Shown here: positions 24,566 to 33,259 of the stretch, piece by piece | How the letters are laid out: the number at the start of each line of letters is the position of its first letter | Numbering within the stretch: the stretch's first letter is position 1 | From: Streptomyces sp. BR123 | Lineage (GTDB): Bacteria; Actinomycetota; Actinomycetes; Streptomycetales; Streptomycetaceae | NCBI RefSeq assembly: GCF_013401435.1 | Contig: NZ_JACBGN010000014.1 | Span: 1 to 53,984, forward strand | DNA: 53,984 nucleotides | Direction of reading: 5' to 3' | The notes under the pieces: generated by a model | Told to the model about the DNA's origin: nothing | The model's input: only the letters and a program-made list of their open reading frames with translations | Database searches by the model: none | Position numbers and translations under genes: made by a program

Positions 24566-25663
24566 GTGACCACGGCGTACGTGTGGCACGAGCGCTACGG
24601 CTGGTACGACACGGGGACCTTCCATCCCCGCGGCGCCGGCGGCCCGCTGCCACCGCATCCGCACTACGACACACCTGAGCCCAGGACCCGTCTCGCCTCG
24701 CTGGTGGAGGCCAGCGGTCTCGCGCGGCACCTGGTGCGGATCACTCCCTGCGAGGCGACGAGGGAGGATCTGCTGCGCGTGCACACCGCGGCCTACGTCG
24801 ACCGCATCGCGCGGGCCAGCGCGGCGGGCGGTGGCGACGCCGGGGACGGCTGGACGCCCTTCGGACCGGGCGCGTACGACATCGCCGCCCTGGCCGCCGG
24901 AGGTGCGATCGCCGCCACCGAAGCGGTGCTCACCGGCCGGGCGCACAACTCCTACGCGCTGGTGCGCCCTGCGGGCCATCACGCACTGCCCGACACGGGC
25001 ATGGGCTGGTGCGTGTTCGCCAACATCGCCGTCGCCATCGCGTGGGGCCGCGCGCGGCACGGCGTGGAACGTGTCGCGGTCGTGGATTACGACGTGCACC
25101 ACGGCAACGGCACACAGGACATCTTCATGCGCGATCCGGACGTGCTGACCGTCTCGGTGCACCAGGACGGACTGTTCCCGTTCGACTCCGGTCACCGGCA
25201 TGAGCGCGGCGCCGGCGCGGCCGTGGGCACCGTGGTGAACGTCCCGCTTCCGGCGGGCAGCGGCAACGGTGCGTATGCGGATGCGTTCCGCCGCGTCGTG
25301 GCGCCTGCGGTACGGACGTTCGCGCCGGACCTCGTCATCGTGGCGAGCGGTTTCGACGCCTCGGCAGCGGATCCGCTGGGCCGCATGGGGGTGAGTGCGG
25401 CGGGTTACCGCAGCCTGGCCGCGCAGTTGCTGGAGCTGGCGGGGGAAGTGTGCGGGGGGCGCCTGGTGATGTGCCACGAGGGCGGCTATTCGTCGGTGTA
25501 CGTACCGTACTGCGGACTGGCCGTGCTGGAAGCGATGTCCGGGCACACGACGGAGATCGTCGACCCGTACGCGGCCTTCTACGATGCCCGCCCGTACCAG
25601 GAGCTGACGCCGTGGCAGGAGGCGGCGGTCGACCAGGCCGCAGCACTGGTGGGGGTTCGGTGA
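24566..25663 (+). CDS. HDAC-like class II deacetylase/amidohydrolase
   Basis: A 365-residue member of the histone deacetylase/acetylpolyamine amidohydrolase superfamily. Zinc ligands Asp176, His178 (DYDVHHGNGTQ) and Asp264 (GFDASAADP) are all present, as are the charge-relay His138-His139 (RPAGHHA) and the EGGYS loop. Bacterial members remove acetyl or other acyl groups from amines such as polyamines. GTG at 24566 has GGGAGGAAA in front. It is inside the biosynthetic operon and overlaps the ligase start by 4 bp, so its substrate is probably an N-acylated pathway intermediate rather than a protein (inference). Confidence 0.88.
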   Translation: MTTAYVWHERYGWYDTGTFHPRGAGGPLPPHPHYDTPEPRTRLASLVEASGLARHLVRITPCEATREDLLRVHTAAYVDRIARASAAGGGDAGDGWTPFGPGAYDIAALAAGGAIAATEAVLTGRAHNSYALVRPAGHHALPDTGMGWCVFANIAVAIAWGRARHGVERVAVVDYDVHHGNGTQDIFMRDPDVLTVSVHQDGLFPFDSGHRHERGAGAAVGTVVNVPLPAGSGNGAYADAFRRVVAPAVRTFAPDLVIVASGFDASAADPLGRMGVSAAGYRSLAAQLLELAGEVCGGRLVMCHEGGYSSVYVPYCGLAVLEAMSGHTTEIVDPYAAFYDARPYQELTPWQEAAVDQAAALVGVR

Positions 25664-27363
25664 GCGCCGACCGCTACCGCGCGGCGGGATGGTGGCGGCC
25701 GGAACGCGTGGACGACCTCGTGCTGAGGCATGCCGGGGCCCTGGCCGGGCGGTGCGCCGTCGTCGGGGAGCAGCGGCGCATGACGTACCGCCAGCTCGCG
25801 GCGGCGGTGGACGGCACCGCCGCACGGTTGCACCGGCTGGGCCTGCGAGCCCCCGAGCCGGTGCTGCTGCAACTCCCCAACACCATCGAACTGCTGGTCC
25901 TCGCCCTTGCGCTGATGCGGGCCGGGTGCCCGCCGGTCCTGGCCATGCCGACGCTGCGCGAACACGAGCTGCGGCCGGTGATCGCCACGCTGCGACCGGC
26001 CGCGCTGGCAGTACCGCCCCCCTCCCGGGCCTTCGACCACATGGAGATGGCACGGCGCCTGATCAAGGAACACGACTGTGTCAGGACGCTGCTGGCCTGG
26101 GACGACCTGCGCGCCCTCTGCTCCCCGGCGGACGGGGAACCGGTGCACGGGGACCCGGTGCACGGTGACCCGGTGGACGCAGACCCGGGGCGCGTACACG
26201 CCTCTCAACCTCACGACATCGCACTGCACCTGTTGTCCAGCGGCACGACCGGCCCGCCCAAGGGCATCCCGCGGACGCACGAGGCGTTCACCTCCGTGAT
26301 CCGTGCCGCCTCCGATGTGTCCGTTCTGGACCGGGACACGGTCTATCTCGCGGCGATCCCCGTCACGCACAGTTTCGCCTTCGGGCACCCCGGCGTCCTC
26401 GGCACTCTCGCCCACGGCGGGCGGGTGGTGCTGGCCCGGTCCGCCGACCCCGCCCACTGCCTGGACCTCGTCGAACGCGAGCGTGTCACGCACTGCGCGC
26501 TCGTCCCCGGCCTGGCCGCCCAGTGGCTCACGGACCTGCGGGATCACCCGCGCGACGTGTCGAGCCTACGCGTCCTCCAGGTCGGCGGTGCCAGGCTGGA
26601 CCCGGCCCTCGCCAGGCGTCTGGCCACCGGCCTGGACTGTGCCGTCCAACAGGTGTACGGCATGAGCGAGGGCCTGCTGTGCTTCACCCGGCTCGACGAC
26701 CCGGACGACATGGCGGCGACCACCCAGGGCAGGCCCGCTGCACCCGGGGACGAGCTACGGGTCGTCGACGACGCGGGGCGGACGGTCCCGCCGGGCACGG
26801 TCGGGGAGCTGTGGACACGGGGCCCGAGCACGATCACGGCCTACGCAGCGGGTGCCAGGCCGCCCGAAGCGTTCGCGCCCGGCGGCTTCTACCGCACCGG
26901 AGACCTCGTGAGGCTCGACGACGCGGGCAACGCCGTCGTGGTCGGCCGGGTCAAGGACGTCATCAACCGTTCCGGTGAGAAGATCCCTGCGGGGGACCTG
27001 GAGACGCTGCTGATGAGACACCCGGCGGTATGCGCCGCGGCGGTGGTCGCGATGCCGCACCCGCTGCACGGCGAAGCGGTGTGCGCCGTGGTGGTGCCGC
27101 CCGGGGACGACGCGCCGACGCTGCGCGAGCTGCGGGACTTCCTGCGTGCTCAGGGGGTTGCCCCCTTCAAGCTGCCCGACCGTCTTGAAGTGGTCGCGGC
27201 GCTGCCCACGACCGGGGTGGGCAAGGTCGACAAAGCCCGGCTCAGGCGCACCGTCGCCGAGCTCGTCGCCGCCGGACGACAGAACCCGGCGGGGACGACG
27301 GCGGTGGGTCAGGAAAGCCCGTCGAGCAGTCGATCGGCGGCGGCGGGGGTGTCGAGCCGGTAG
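25660..27363 (+). CDS. AMP-dependent acid ligase (DhbE/EntE-like)
   Basis: A 567-residue ANL-family adenylating enzyme. Core motifs are SSGTTGPPKG, YGMSEG, GFYRTGDLV, GRVKDVINRSGEKI and the C-terminal Lys in GVGKVDK. The N-terminus (YRAAGWWRPERVDDLV) resembles aryl-acid ligases such as the 2,3-dihydroxybenzoate type, so an aryl or other small carboxylate starter is plausible. A short repeat of Val-His-Gly-Asp-Pro units sits at about residues 165-180. The GTG start overlaps the deacetylase stop. Its last 55 bp overlap the end of the convergent malonyl transferase gene. It probably loads the starter unit onto the ACP at 21.8 kb. Confidence 0.88.
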   Translation: MSADRYRAAGWWRPERVDDLVLRHAGALAGRCAVVGEQRRMTYRQLAAAVDGTAARLHRLGLRAPEPVLLQLPNTIELLVLALALMRAGCPPVLAMPTLREHELRPVIATLRPAALAVPPPSRAFDHMEMARRLIKEHDCVRTLLAWDDLRALCSPADGEPVHGDPVHGDPVDADPGRVHASQPHDIALHLLSSGTTGPPKGIPRTHEAFTSVIRAASDVSVLDRDTVYLAAIPVTHSFAFGHPGVLGTLAHGGRVVLARSADPAHCLDLVERERVTHCALVPGLAAQWLTDLRDHPRDVSSLRVLQVGGARLDPALARRLATGLDCAVQQVYGMSEGLLCFTRLDDPDDMAATTQGRPAAPGDELRVVDDAGRTVPPGTVGELWTRGPSTITAYAAGARPPEAFAPGGFYRTGDLVRLDDAGNAVVVGRVKDVINRSGEKIPAGDLETLLMRHPAVCAAAVVAMPHPLHGEAVCAVVVPPGDDAPTLRELRDFLRAQGVAPFKLPDRLEVVAALPTTGVGKVDKARLRRTVAELVAAGRQNPAGTTAVGQESPSSSRSAAAGVSSR

Positions 27364-28274
27364 GCGGCCAGTTGCGGGACGGTGCGGTGCGCGAGTTTGC
27401 CCAGGGTCCTGCCGCACCCCACCTCGACCAGGCCGCGTACGCCGGCCGCCACCATGTACTCCTGTGACTCGCGCCAGCGCACCGGCGAGATCAGGTGCTC
27501 GCAGAGCAACCGCCGCCAGGGGGCGTCGGGCGGTGCCGGCCGAGCAGTGGCGTTCGACAGGACCGGGCGCACCGGGCGTCCGAACGCCACGCCGCGGAGG
27601 TGATCGCCGAAGGCGGCGGCGGCCTCGGCCATGAGCGGAGTGTGGAACGCGCCCGGCACCGCCAGCCGGTAGAACTTCTCCGCCCCCAGCGCCCGGGCGG
27701 CCTCCGCCGCCCGCACCAGCCCGGTCTCGGTACCGGCCAGCACCACCTGGCCGGGCGCATTGTCGTTGGCCACCCAGCAGTCGTAGGGCGGCACGCCGCA
27801 GGCCTTCTCTGCTGCGTCGATCGAGATCGGCAGCACGGCGACCATGCCACCGCTCTGCCCGCGGCACACCGCCTCGGTCAGCTCGCCGCGGCGCGCCGTG
27901 AGCCGTACCGCATCCTCGAACGCCAGAACGCCGGCGGCGGTCAGCGCGGAGATCTGCCCCAAGGAGTGCCCGGCGAACAGGGCGGGCGGCCCGGCTGCCT
28001 TCCGGACCGCTTCCCACGCCAGCATCGAGGCCATGAACACCGCCAGTTGCGCCTCGGCAGTGGTACGAGGCGCGGCGGCGCGGTCCAGCAGCATGGGCGC
28101 GAGGGGGCGGCCGATGGCCGCCTCGGCTCGGCCCACGAGTTCCCAGGCCTCGTGGTCACGCCAGGCCAGGCCCATCCGCGGTCCCTGCCCGCCCTGCCCG
28201 GGAAACACCACCGCGCAACGGGACCATGCCGGTCCGTCGACGCCCTCGCGCCCATGCGTGTTCTGGACCTGCAC
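27309..28274 (-). CDS. Malonyl-CoA:ACP transacylase (FabD-like)
   Basis: A 321-residue acyltransferase with FPGQGGQ near residue 24, the nucleophile Ser104 in GHSLGQ, the carboxylate-binding Arg pair at about 129-130, and His211 in PGAFHTPLM. The Phe-His context is of the malonyl rather than methylmalonyl type. GTG at 28274 has AAAGG about 10 nt upstream. It faces the ligase gene and lies 41 bp after the regulator stop, so it may share a transcript with the regulator. A dedicated copy beside discrete ketosynthases implies extender supply independent of fatty acid synthesis. Confidence 0.9.
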   Translation of the reverse strand: MQVQNTHGREGVDGPAWSRCAVVFPGQGGQGPRMGLAWRDHEAWELVGRAEAAIGRPLAPMLLDRAAAPRTTAEAQLAVFMASMLAWEAVRKAAGPPALFAGHSLGQISALTAAGVLAFEDAVRLTARRGELTEAVCRGQSGGMVAVLPISIDAAEKACGVPPYDCWVANDNAPGQVVLAGTETGLVRAAEAARALGAEKFYRLAVPGAFHTPLMAEAAAAFGDHLRGVAFGRPVRPVLSNATARPAPPDAPWRRLLCEHLISPVRWRESQEYMVAAGVRGLVEVGCGRTLGKLAHRTVPQLAAYRLDTPAAADRLLDGLS

Positions 28275-28315
28275 GTCGGGTCTGCCTTTCGTTCGGTCGG
28301 TGGGGGCCGCGGAAC

Positions 28316-30667
28316 TCACTGAAGTGCTCGTCTCACCTGCCGGGCGAGCCTGACCGGTGAGCGGCGCACCATCGACGGCTGCGCGGGTTGGGCGGCATCC
28401 GGTACCCCGGGCAGGCCGACGCGTTCGGTGACCCAGGCGGCGATCTGCACGCGCGAGGTGAACGACAGCCGGGCCAGGATGTGCTCGACGTGGGTCTCCA
28501 CGGTGCGTTGGGCGACCACGAGCCGGCCGGCGATCTCCCGGTTGCTCAGCCCTTCGGCGACCAGCCGCGCCACCGCCCACTGGCGCGGGGTGAGCGGGCC
28601 GCCGGTCCCGTCCGCCGACTCGCGGCCCCGGTGGTGCGGGACCGGGACCAAGGAGCTGCCGAGCAGCTCGCCCAGGTCCGCGGCCCCGCCCTCGGTGAGG
28701 GCAGCCTCGAACGCGCGAGGTCCCAGATTCCGTCGTACGCTCGCGCACAGACCGGAGTGGTGGTCCCTGATCGCCGCGGTGCTCAGCAGCCGGGCCGAAG
28801 CCGGGACGTCCGGGCCGTGCCCGGCAGCGGCCCCGAGCAGCCGGGCGGCCTGCCGGTCGTCGCCCCAGGCCGCCGCCGTCCGGGCCAGTAGCTCCAGTGC
28901 CGCTGCGGTGGCCGGCCGGTCTTCGACGGCCAGGAACGACTGCAGCGCCTCCAGGGCCGAGGCGTGCGCGCCGTCGACGTTCCCCTGGCGCAGGGCCTCA
29001 GCCGCCAGGACCCAGTTCGGGTAGCCCTTCCACCGGGGCATTCGGTACTGCGTACGGCAGTGCTCGGCGATCAGGAGGGCCTGGTGGTCGTCCGCGCCCG
29101 TCTGGCCGAGTGCCAGGGAGAGGTGCAGCGCGGCCATCATGCCGCCGAAGGCGTCCTCGGGCTCGGTGAGGCGCTCCAGCGCCTCTCGCAGCACGGCGAC
29201 CGCCGCGGCCGCGTCGCCGTCGTGGAGGTCCAAGGCGCCCTGGACGAAGGCGGTGTGCGCCGCCGCGGAGGCGTCGGCGCGCCGGCGGGCCACTGCGCCG
29301 CCGTGCCGCAACACGGCGCGGGCCTTGCGGCTCTCGCCCTGTGCGCCCCGCAGCCATGCCAGCACCCACAGGGCGTGGGCGTACGCCACGGTCTGCGTCA
29401 CCTGGAGGTCGCCGGCGGAGCGGACGAAGCATTCGAGCCAGTGGCACGCCTCGGCGGTGGCTCCCTCCGCCTGCCAGTACGGCCACCGGGCCACGGCCAG
29501 ACGCAGCCCCTCGTCGCCCGCTTCGGGATCGGTCAGGCATGCCTCCAGGGCGGCACGCAGCTCAGCACCGTCCACGTGCGACGGGGGCCACGCCGCATCC
29601 GGCGTGTTCCTCATCGTGCGGACGGCTTCCGCCTCGGTGATCCGCAGCTGGTGGTCCCGATGGAGACGCCGGGCACGCAGAGTGCCCCCGCTCCCCTGCA
29701 ACATGCGGTGACCGTGGTGGCGCAGCGGCGCGTACAGCCGGTAGCCGACCGTGTCCCGGGTGTCCTCGCGGACCAGGACCGACTTGTCCACCAGGCCGGC
29801 GATCAGGTGGAGGGTGGTTTCCGGGTCGGCGCCCGCGGGCCCCACCGCCGTCGCGGCGTCCAGCGTGACGGGGCCGCGGAACACGGACAGGTTGGCCCAC
29901 AGCTCGCGCTCCTCGGGCGAACACAGCTCGGCGGAGCGCTGCGCGCACGCGAGCAGTCCCGGGGCGGCGGGTCCGATCCCGCGCGCGAACACATCGTAGG
30001 AGGACACGACCCGGTCCAGCACCTGCCGGGGCGCCAATACGCGCATCTGCGCGGCCGCGGCTTCCAGGGCCATCGGCAGCCCGTCCAGCCGTCGGCACAG
30101 TTCGACCAGGTGCGACGCGTTCTCGTGGGTCAGAGCGAACCCGCTCAGCACGGCGCGGACGCGTTCGAGGAGCAGCGCGATCGCGTCGCACGCGCCGATC
30201 CGGACCGTGGAACGCTCTTCGGCCGTCGGCAGGTCCAACGGCGGCAACTGGTACACGTGCTCGCCCGGCACCCCCAGGACCTGTCGGCTCGTCACCAGGA
30301 CGTGCCAGGCAGTGGAAGAACGCAGTGCCTGACCGACGAGTCGCGCCACCGACACGCGTGTCGCCTCGCAATTGTCCGCGACGAGCAAGGCCCGGGCATC
30401 GGGCGCTGCCGTCAGGGCATGAGCGAGCGCTTCCTCGCCATCGGTGCAATCCGCGTAGTGGATGCCGCCGGGGAAGGCGCGGGCGAGTCTGCCGGCAGTG
30501 CGGCAGGCGAGACGGCTCTTGCCGATACCGCCGGCGCCGACGACGGTGACCAGGCGCGAGGTCTCCAGGACTCTGCGGAGTTCACCGGTCTCTCGCCGTC
30601 GGCCGACGAAGCTGGTCAGCTCTTCGGGCAGCGGTGCCAGGATGGGGGCCGGTACAGGCAGTGGCAT
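28316..30667 (-). CDS. Large ATP-binding LuxR-family regulator
   Basis: A 783-residue regulator. A STAND-type ATPase opens it: SFVGRRRE at about 19, Walker A GAGGIGKS at 44-51, LLVADNCE as Walker B, and VLVTSRQVLGVPGE as sensor region. A long TPR-like helical region with Ala-rich repeats occupies about 340-680. A LuxR-type helix-turn-helix is at about 691-745 (LTPRQWAVARLVAEGLSNREIAGRL...TVETHVEHIL). Proteins of this plan often activate adjacent secondary metabolite genes, and this one sits at the border of the island. No N-terminal SARP DNA-binding domain is present. Its start faces an AT-richer 335-bp gap. Confidence 0.88.
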   Translation of the reverse strand: MPLPVPAPILAPLPEELTSFVGRRRETGELRRVLETSRLVTVVGAGGIGKSRLACRTAGRLARAFPGGIHYADCTDGEEALAHALTAAPDARALLVADNCEATRVSVARLVGQALRSSTAWHVLVTSRQVLGVPGEHVYQLPPLDLPTAEERSTVRIGACDAIALLLERVRAVLSGFALTHENASHLVELCRRLDGLPMALEAAAAQMRVLAPRQVLDRVVSSYDVFARGIGPAAPGLLACAQRSAELCSPEERELWANLSVFRGPVTLDAATAVGPAGADPETTLHLIAGLVDKSVLVREDTRDTVGYRLYAPLRHHGHRMLQGSGGTLRARRLHRDHQLRITEAEAVRTMRNTPDAAWPPSHVDGAELRAALEACLTDPEAGDEGLRLAVARWPYWQAEGATAEACHWLECFVRSAGDLQVTQTVAYAHALWVLAWLRGAQGESRKARAVLRHGGAVARRRADASAAAHTAFVQGALDLHDGDAAAAVAVLREALERLTEPEDAFGGMMAALHLSLALGQTGADDHQALLIAEHCRTQYRMPRWKGYPNWVLAAEALRQGNVDGAHASALEALQSFLAVEDRPATAAALELLARTAAAWGDDRQAARLLGAAAGHGPDVPASARLLSTAAIRDHHSGLCASVRRNLGPRAFEAALTEGGAADLGELLGSSLVPVPHHRGRESADGTGGPLTPRQWAVARLVAEGLSNREIAGRLVVAQRTVETHVEHILARLSFTSRVQIAAWVTERVGLPGVPDAAQPAQPSMVRRSPVRLARQVRRALQ

Positions 30668-31002
30668 GGGGGACCTTGGCGGGAGTGAACGCGGACTTCA
30701 GAGATGGCCGACAGGAATAAGGCATCCGTTTTTCCTTTCGCCTCATTCCAGGCGGCACTGATCGACCAAGGTGCCATACGTGGAAGTTTGGCGCAAAGGG
30801 CAGCATTCGAAGAAGATATGTTCAATCGTCAATAGGGTTTGCCTTTCTGATGCAAGAGAACTTCCGTGCCTCTCCCGAAATGTTGGGAGCCCCGCTGGAA
30901 TCCGGGGCGGCGTACTGGAATATCCATTGTCGTTCCGTAGCGTGGTCCGTGTACCGCACCAGCACGCCGATGGCTGCTTCGGCCGCAGATCAGGAGCTCG
31001 TG
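30668..31002. other. Divergent promoter region, locally AT-rich
   Basis: A 335-bp gap between the LuxR-type regulator and the LOG-family gene. Around 30700-30860 the base composition is clearly lower in GC than its surroundings (for example GAAGATATGTTCAATCG). It should carry divergent promoters. The LOG frame is open back to an ATG at 30850, but there is no ribosome binding site there, so I treat it as non-coding. Confidence 0.5.
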
Positions 31003-31704
31003 ATGACGCTCGACGCCGCTGCCACGGATTCCATGCCGCCGCGCTCCACCGCGTTCACGGTTTGTGTGTACTGTGCCGCATCGCCCGCGGCCAAAGCCGC
31101 CGACATCTCCCTCGCCGAGGAGGTCGGTGCGGGGATCGCAGCCAGGGGGTGGCATGTGGTGTGGGGCGGCCAGAAGTGCTCGATGATGGGCGCAATGGCC
31201 GCCGCCGTCCGGCGGGGCGGCGGCCATACCACCGGGATCGTCCCCCGGCCCCTGGTCCACAAGGCCGACCGGGCAGCCGATCGGCTCGTCGTGGTCGACG
31301 GACTGTCCACGCGCAAACAGATGATGTTCCACAGGGCCGACGCCTTCCTGGTGCTCACCGGCGGACTGGGCACCTGCGAGGAACTCTTCGACACCTGGAG
31401 CGCCCTGTCGATGGCGGGCGCGCACCGTCGGCCGCTCGTCGTGCTCGACCCGTACCGGCACTACGCAGGGTTGTGCGCCTGGCTGGCAGAGCTGCAGGCC
31501 AAGGGTTTCATCAGCGATGAGGCGGCCCGAATGCCGGTATGGACGACGGCCGTCCGGGCGGCGCTGGACGCCTGCTCCCGAGACTCAGGCAGCCGTCGTG
31601 CCTTCCGGGGAACCGGCCATGCGCTGCAGGGGGCAGAAGGCGTGGTCGGCGGAGTCGAGGGTGGCGCCGTGCGAGCCGTTCCGGGCGCGGCAACCCGAAG
31701 GTGA
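31003..31704 (+). CDS. LOG-family (TIGR00730-like) Rossmann protein
   Basis: A 233-residue protein of the LOG/lysine-decarboxylase-like group, whose known members are cytokinin-activating nucleotide phosphoribohydrolases. VCVYCAASPA opens it, GWHVVWGGQKCSMMGAMA binds nucleotide, and TGGLGTCEELFDTWS is the signature loop. The usual first Pro of PGGxGTxxE is Thr here. CAGGAG is 6 nt before ATG 31003. The last 45 or so residues are Gly/Arg/Ala-rich and atypical, so a 3' frameshift or extension is possible. Whether it belongs to the biosynthetic island or is an edge gene is unresolved. Confidence 0.78.
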   Translation: MTLDAAATDSMPPRSTAFTVCVYCAASPAAKAADISLAEEVGAGIAARGWHVVWGGQKCSMMGAMAAAVRRGGGHTTGIVPRPLVHKADRAADRLVVVDGLSTRKQMMFHRADAFLVLTGGLGTCEELFDTWSALSMAGAHRRPLVVLDPYRHYAGLCAWLAELQAKGFISDEAARMPVWTTAVRAALDACSRDSGSRRAFRGTGHALQGAEGVVGGVEGGAVRAVPGAATRR

Positions 31705-31740
31705 CTCCGCTCGCGGCGGACTGCGAACGGCTGCGCGCCC

Positions 31741-32394
31741 TCAGCGGGACGTGAGCATGGTGCGCATCTGGGCGATCTCGGCGGTCTGGCTCTTGATGAT
31801 GTCGGCGGCGAGGTCCTTGGCCGGGGTGTAGGAGCCTTGCTTCTGTTCGGTCCTGGCCATGTCGATGGCGCCTTCGTGGTGTTCGATCATCATCGTCAGG
31901 AACATGGTGTCGAAGGCGCGGCCGGCGGTGCCGTCCAGGTCCCTCATCCGCTGGCCGTGCATCATCCCGGGCATGGACGTGGCGTCATCGCCGTCGCGTC
32001 CCATGCCGTTCATGTCATCCATGGCGCCCATGCCTCGGGGGACCTTCTCGCCCCACGCCTCCAGCCAGCCCGCCATGGTGTCGATCTCGGGCTGCTGCGC
32101 CTTCTGGATCCTGAGGGCGAGGGCCTTGACCTCGGGGGAGGCGTCGTGGGCGCGGGCCATCCGGGACATGACGATGGCCTGGCGGTGGTGGGGGATCATC
32201 CCTTGGGCGAAGGTGACGTCGGCCTGGTTGTGGTCGTCGGTCGGGTCCGCGGCGCGGACCGCCACGGTGGTGAGGGCGGGGGTGTCTGCGGCGCTCGCGG
32301 CGGTGATCCCGCCGGTCGCCGCCAGCACGAGGGCAGCGGCGGTGGTCGCGCCGGTCCGTGCGGTGCGACGGGCGACAGTACGGGTGGTGTTCAT
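31741..32394 (-). CDS. Secreted DUF305 protein
   Basis: A 217-residue exported protein: Arg-rich n-region, hydrophobic core at about 17-30, cleavage probably after ASA. The mature part is DUF305, with two His pairs in equivalent helices (MIPHHRQAIVMS and MIEHHEGAIDMA) and a Met/Gly/Asp-rich insert between (GAMDDMNGMG...MPGMMHG). The paired His and Met-rich loop suggest metal binding, and copper is often proposed for the family. It is monocistronic and convergent with the LOG gene. Confidence 0.85.
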   Translation of the reverse strand: MNTTRTVARRTARTGATTAAALVLAATGGITAASAADTPALTTVAVRAADPTDDHNQADVTFAQGMIPHHRQAIVMSRMARAHDASPEVKALALRIQKAQQPEIDTMAGWLEAWGEKVPRGMGAMDDMNGMGRDGDDATSMPGMMHGQRMRDLDGTAGRAFDTMFLTMMIEHHEGAIDMARTEQKQGSYTPAKDLAADIIKSQTAEIAQMRTMLTSR

Positions 32395-32663
32395 GGCGTG
32401 GCTCCTGTGGGTGTGGTGGCGGGCGGGCCCGCCGGTGGGGTGGAACAGGCTGCGGCGGCCGGGCTGAGGTCGGCCGCCAGGTGGCGGCGAGGAGCACGGG
32501 GCCGGTTCCGTCGAAGCCTGGTGTGGGGGCGGCGTCGGTCAGGACGCGGCCGGCGACGCATCTTCGTCAGGCCCGTGGCAGCCGGCACCACCTCGGTGCC
32601 GTGCGGCCCGTCGGCTCCTGTCACGTGCCACCTCCCGGGATCGGATGACGGGGTTCGGCCTTT

Positions 32664-33242
32664 TCACAGGCCGGGGGCTCCCCACAGCGGGAACCACCGG
32701 CTCAGCTCTTGTTCCACGCGCAGGTCGTCCTTGAGCACGGCCTTGACCTGGAGTTCCAGGGGGTTGTCGCGCTTGCGGTCGGGCAGTGGGGCGAAGGGGT
32801 AGAAGGTGCCGCGCTTGTAGAGGTAGACCAGGGCGAGGGGGCGCAGCTCGGCGTCGCGGAACGAGACCAGGGAGCACAGGAGCTGCGGGCCGAAGCCGCT
32901 GTCCTGCAAAGCGGTGTTGACCGCGTGCAGGTCTCCCACCAGCGCGGGCAGGTCGTCGGGGGCGCGGCGGGAGAGCAGCCACGAGTAGCCGTAGCCGTCA
33001 CGGCTGAGTTCCACCGGTGCGCCGCCGCGTTCGGAGTCCGCGTCCAGCAGGGCCCGTACCTCTTGCTGTACCTGGGTGAAGGCGCCGCCCTCGGTGGAGG
33101 CGAAGCAGACCGAGCCCGCTCCGGTCGGGGTGAAGCCAATGGCCGCCTGGAGGGTGATGGCTGCCGAGGGCAGGCCGAAGAGCTGGTCCAGGTCGGGTCT
33201 GGCCGGCTTGGTCCGCCCGAGCAGCGTGTCCCAGAAACCCAC
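32664..33242 (-). CDS. pspAB: PspA-associated protein PspAB
   Basis: A 192-residue cytoplasmic protein matching the actinobacterial PspAB family: it opens GFWDTLLGRTKPARPDLDQLF, then has TPTGAGSVCFASTEGG, YGYSWLLSRR and a C-terminal YLYKRGTFYPFAP with RVEQELSRWFPLWG. Biochemical role unknown, but it is regularly encoded with PspA, PspAA and HtpX. It is last in the operon, 17 bp after the protease gene. Confidence 0.88.
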   Translation of the reverse strand: MGFWDTLLGRTKPARPDLDQLFGLPSAAITLQAAIGFTPTGAGSVCFASTEGGAFTQVQQEVRALLDADSERGGAPVELSRDGYGYSWLLSRRAPDDLPALVGDLHAVNTALQDSGFGPQLLCSLVSFRDAELRPLALVYLYKRGTFYPFAPLPDRKRDNPLELQVKAVLKDDLRVEQELSRWFPLWGAPGL

Positions 33243-33259
33243 GGGGCCTCAGCTCCCCC

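Noticed and set aside
28316..30667. SARP (AfsR-type) regulator
   Set aside because: There is no N-terminal OmpR-like winged helix and BTAD domain; the ATPase starts at residue 19 and the DNA-binding domain is a C-terminal LuxR HTH.
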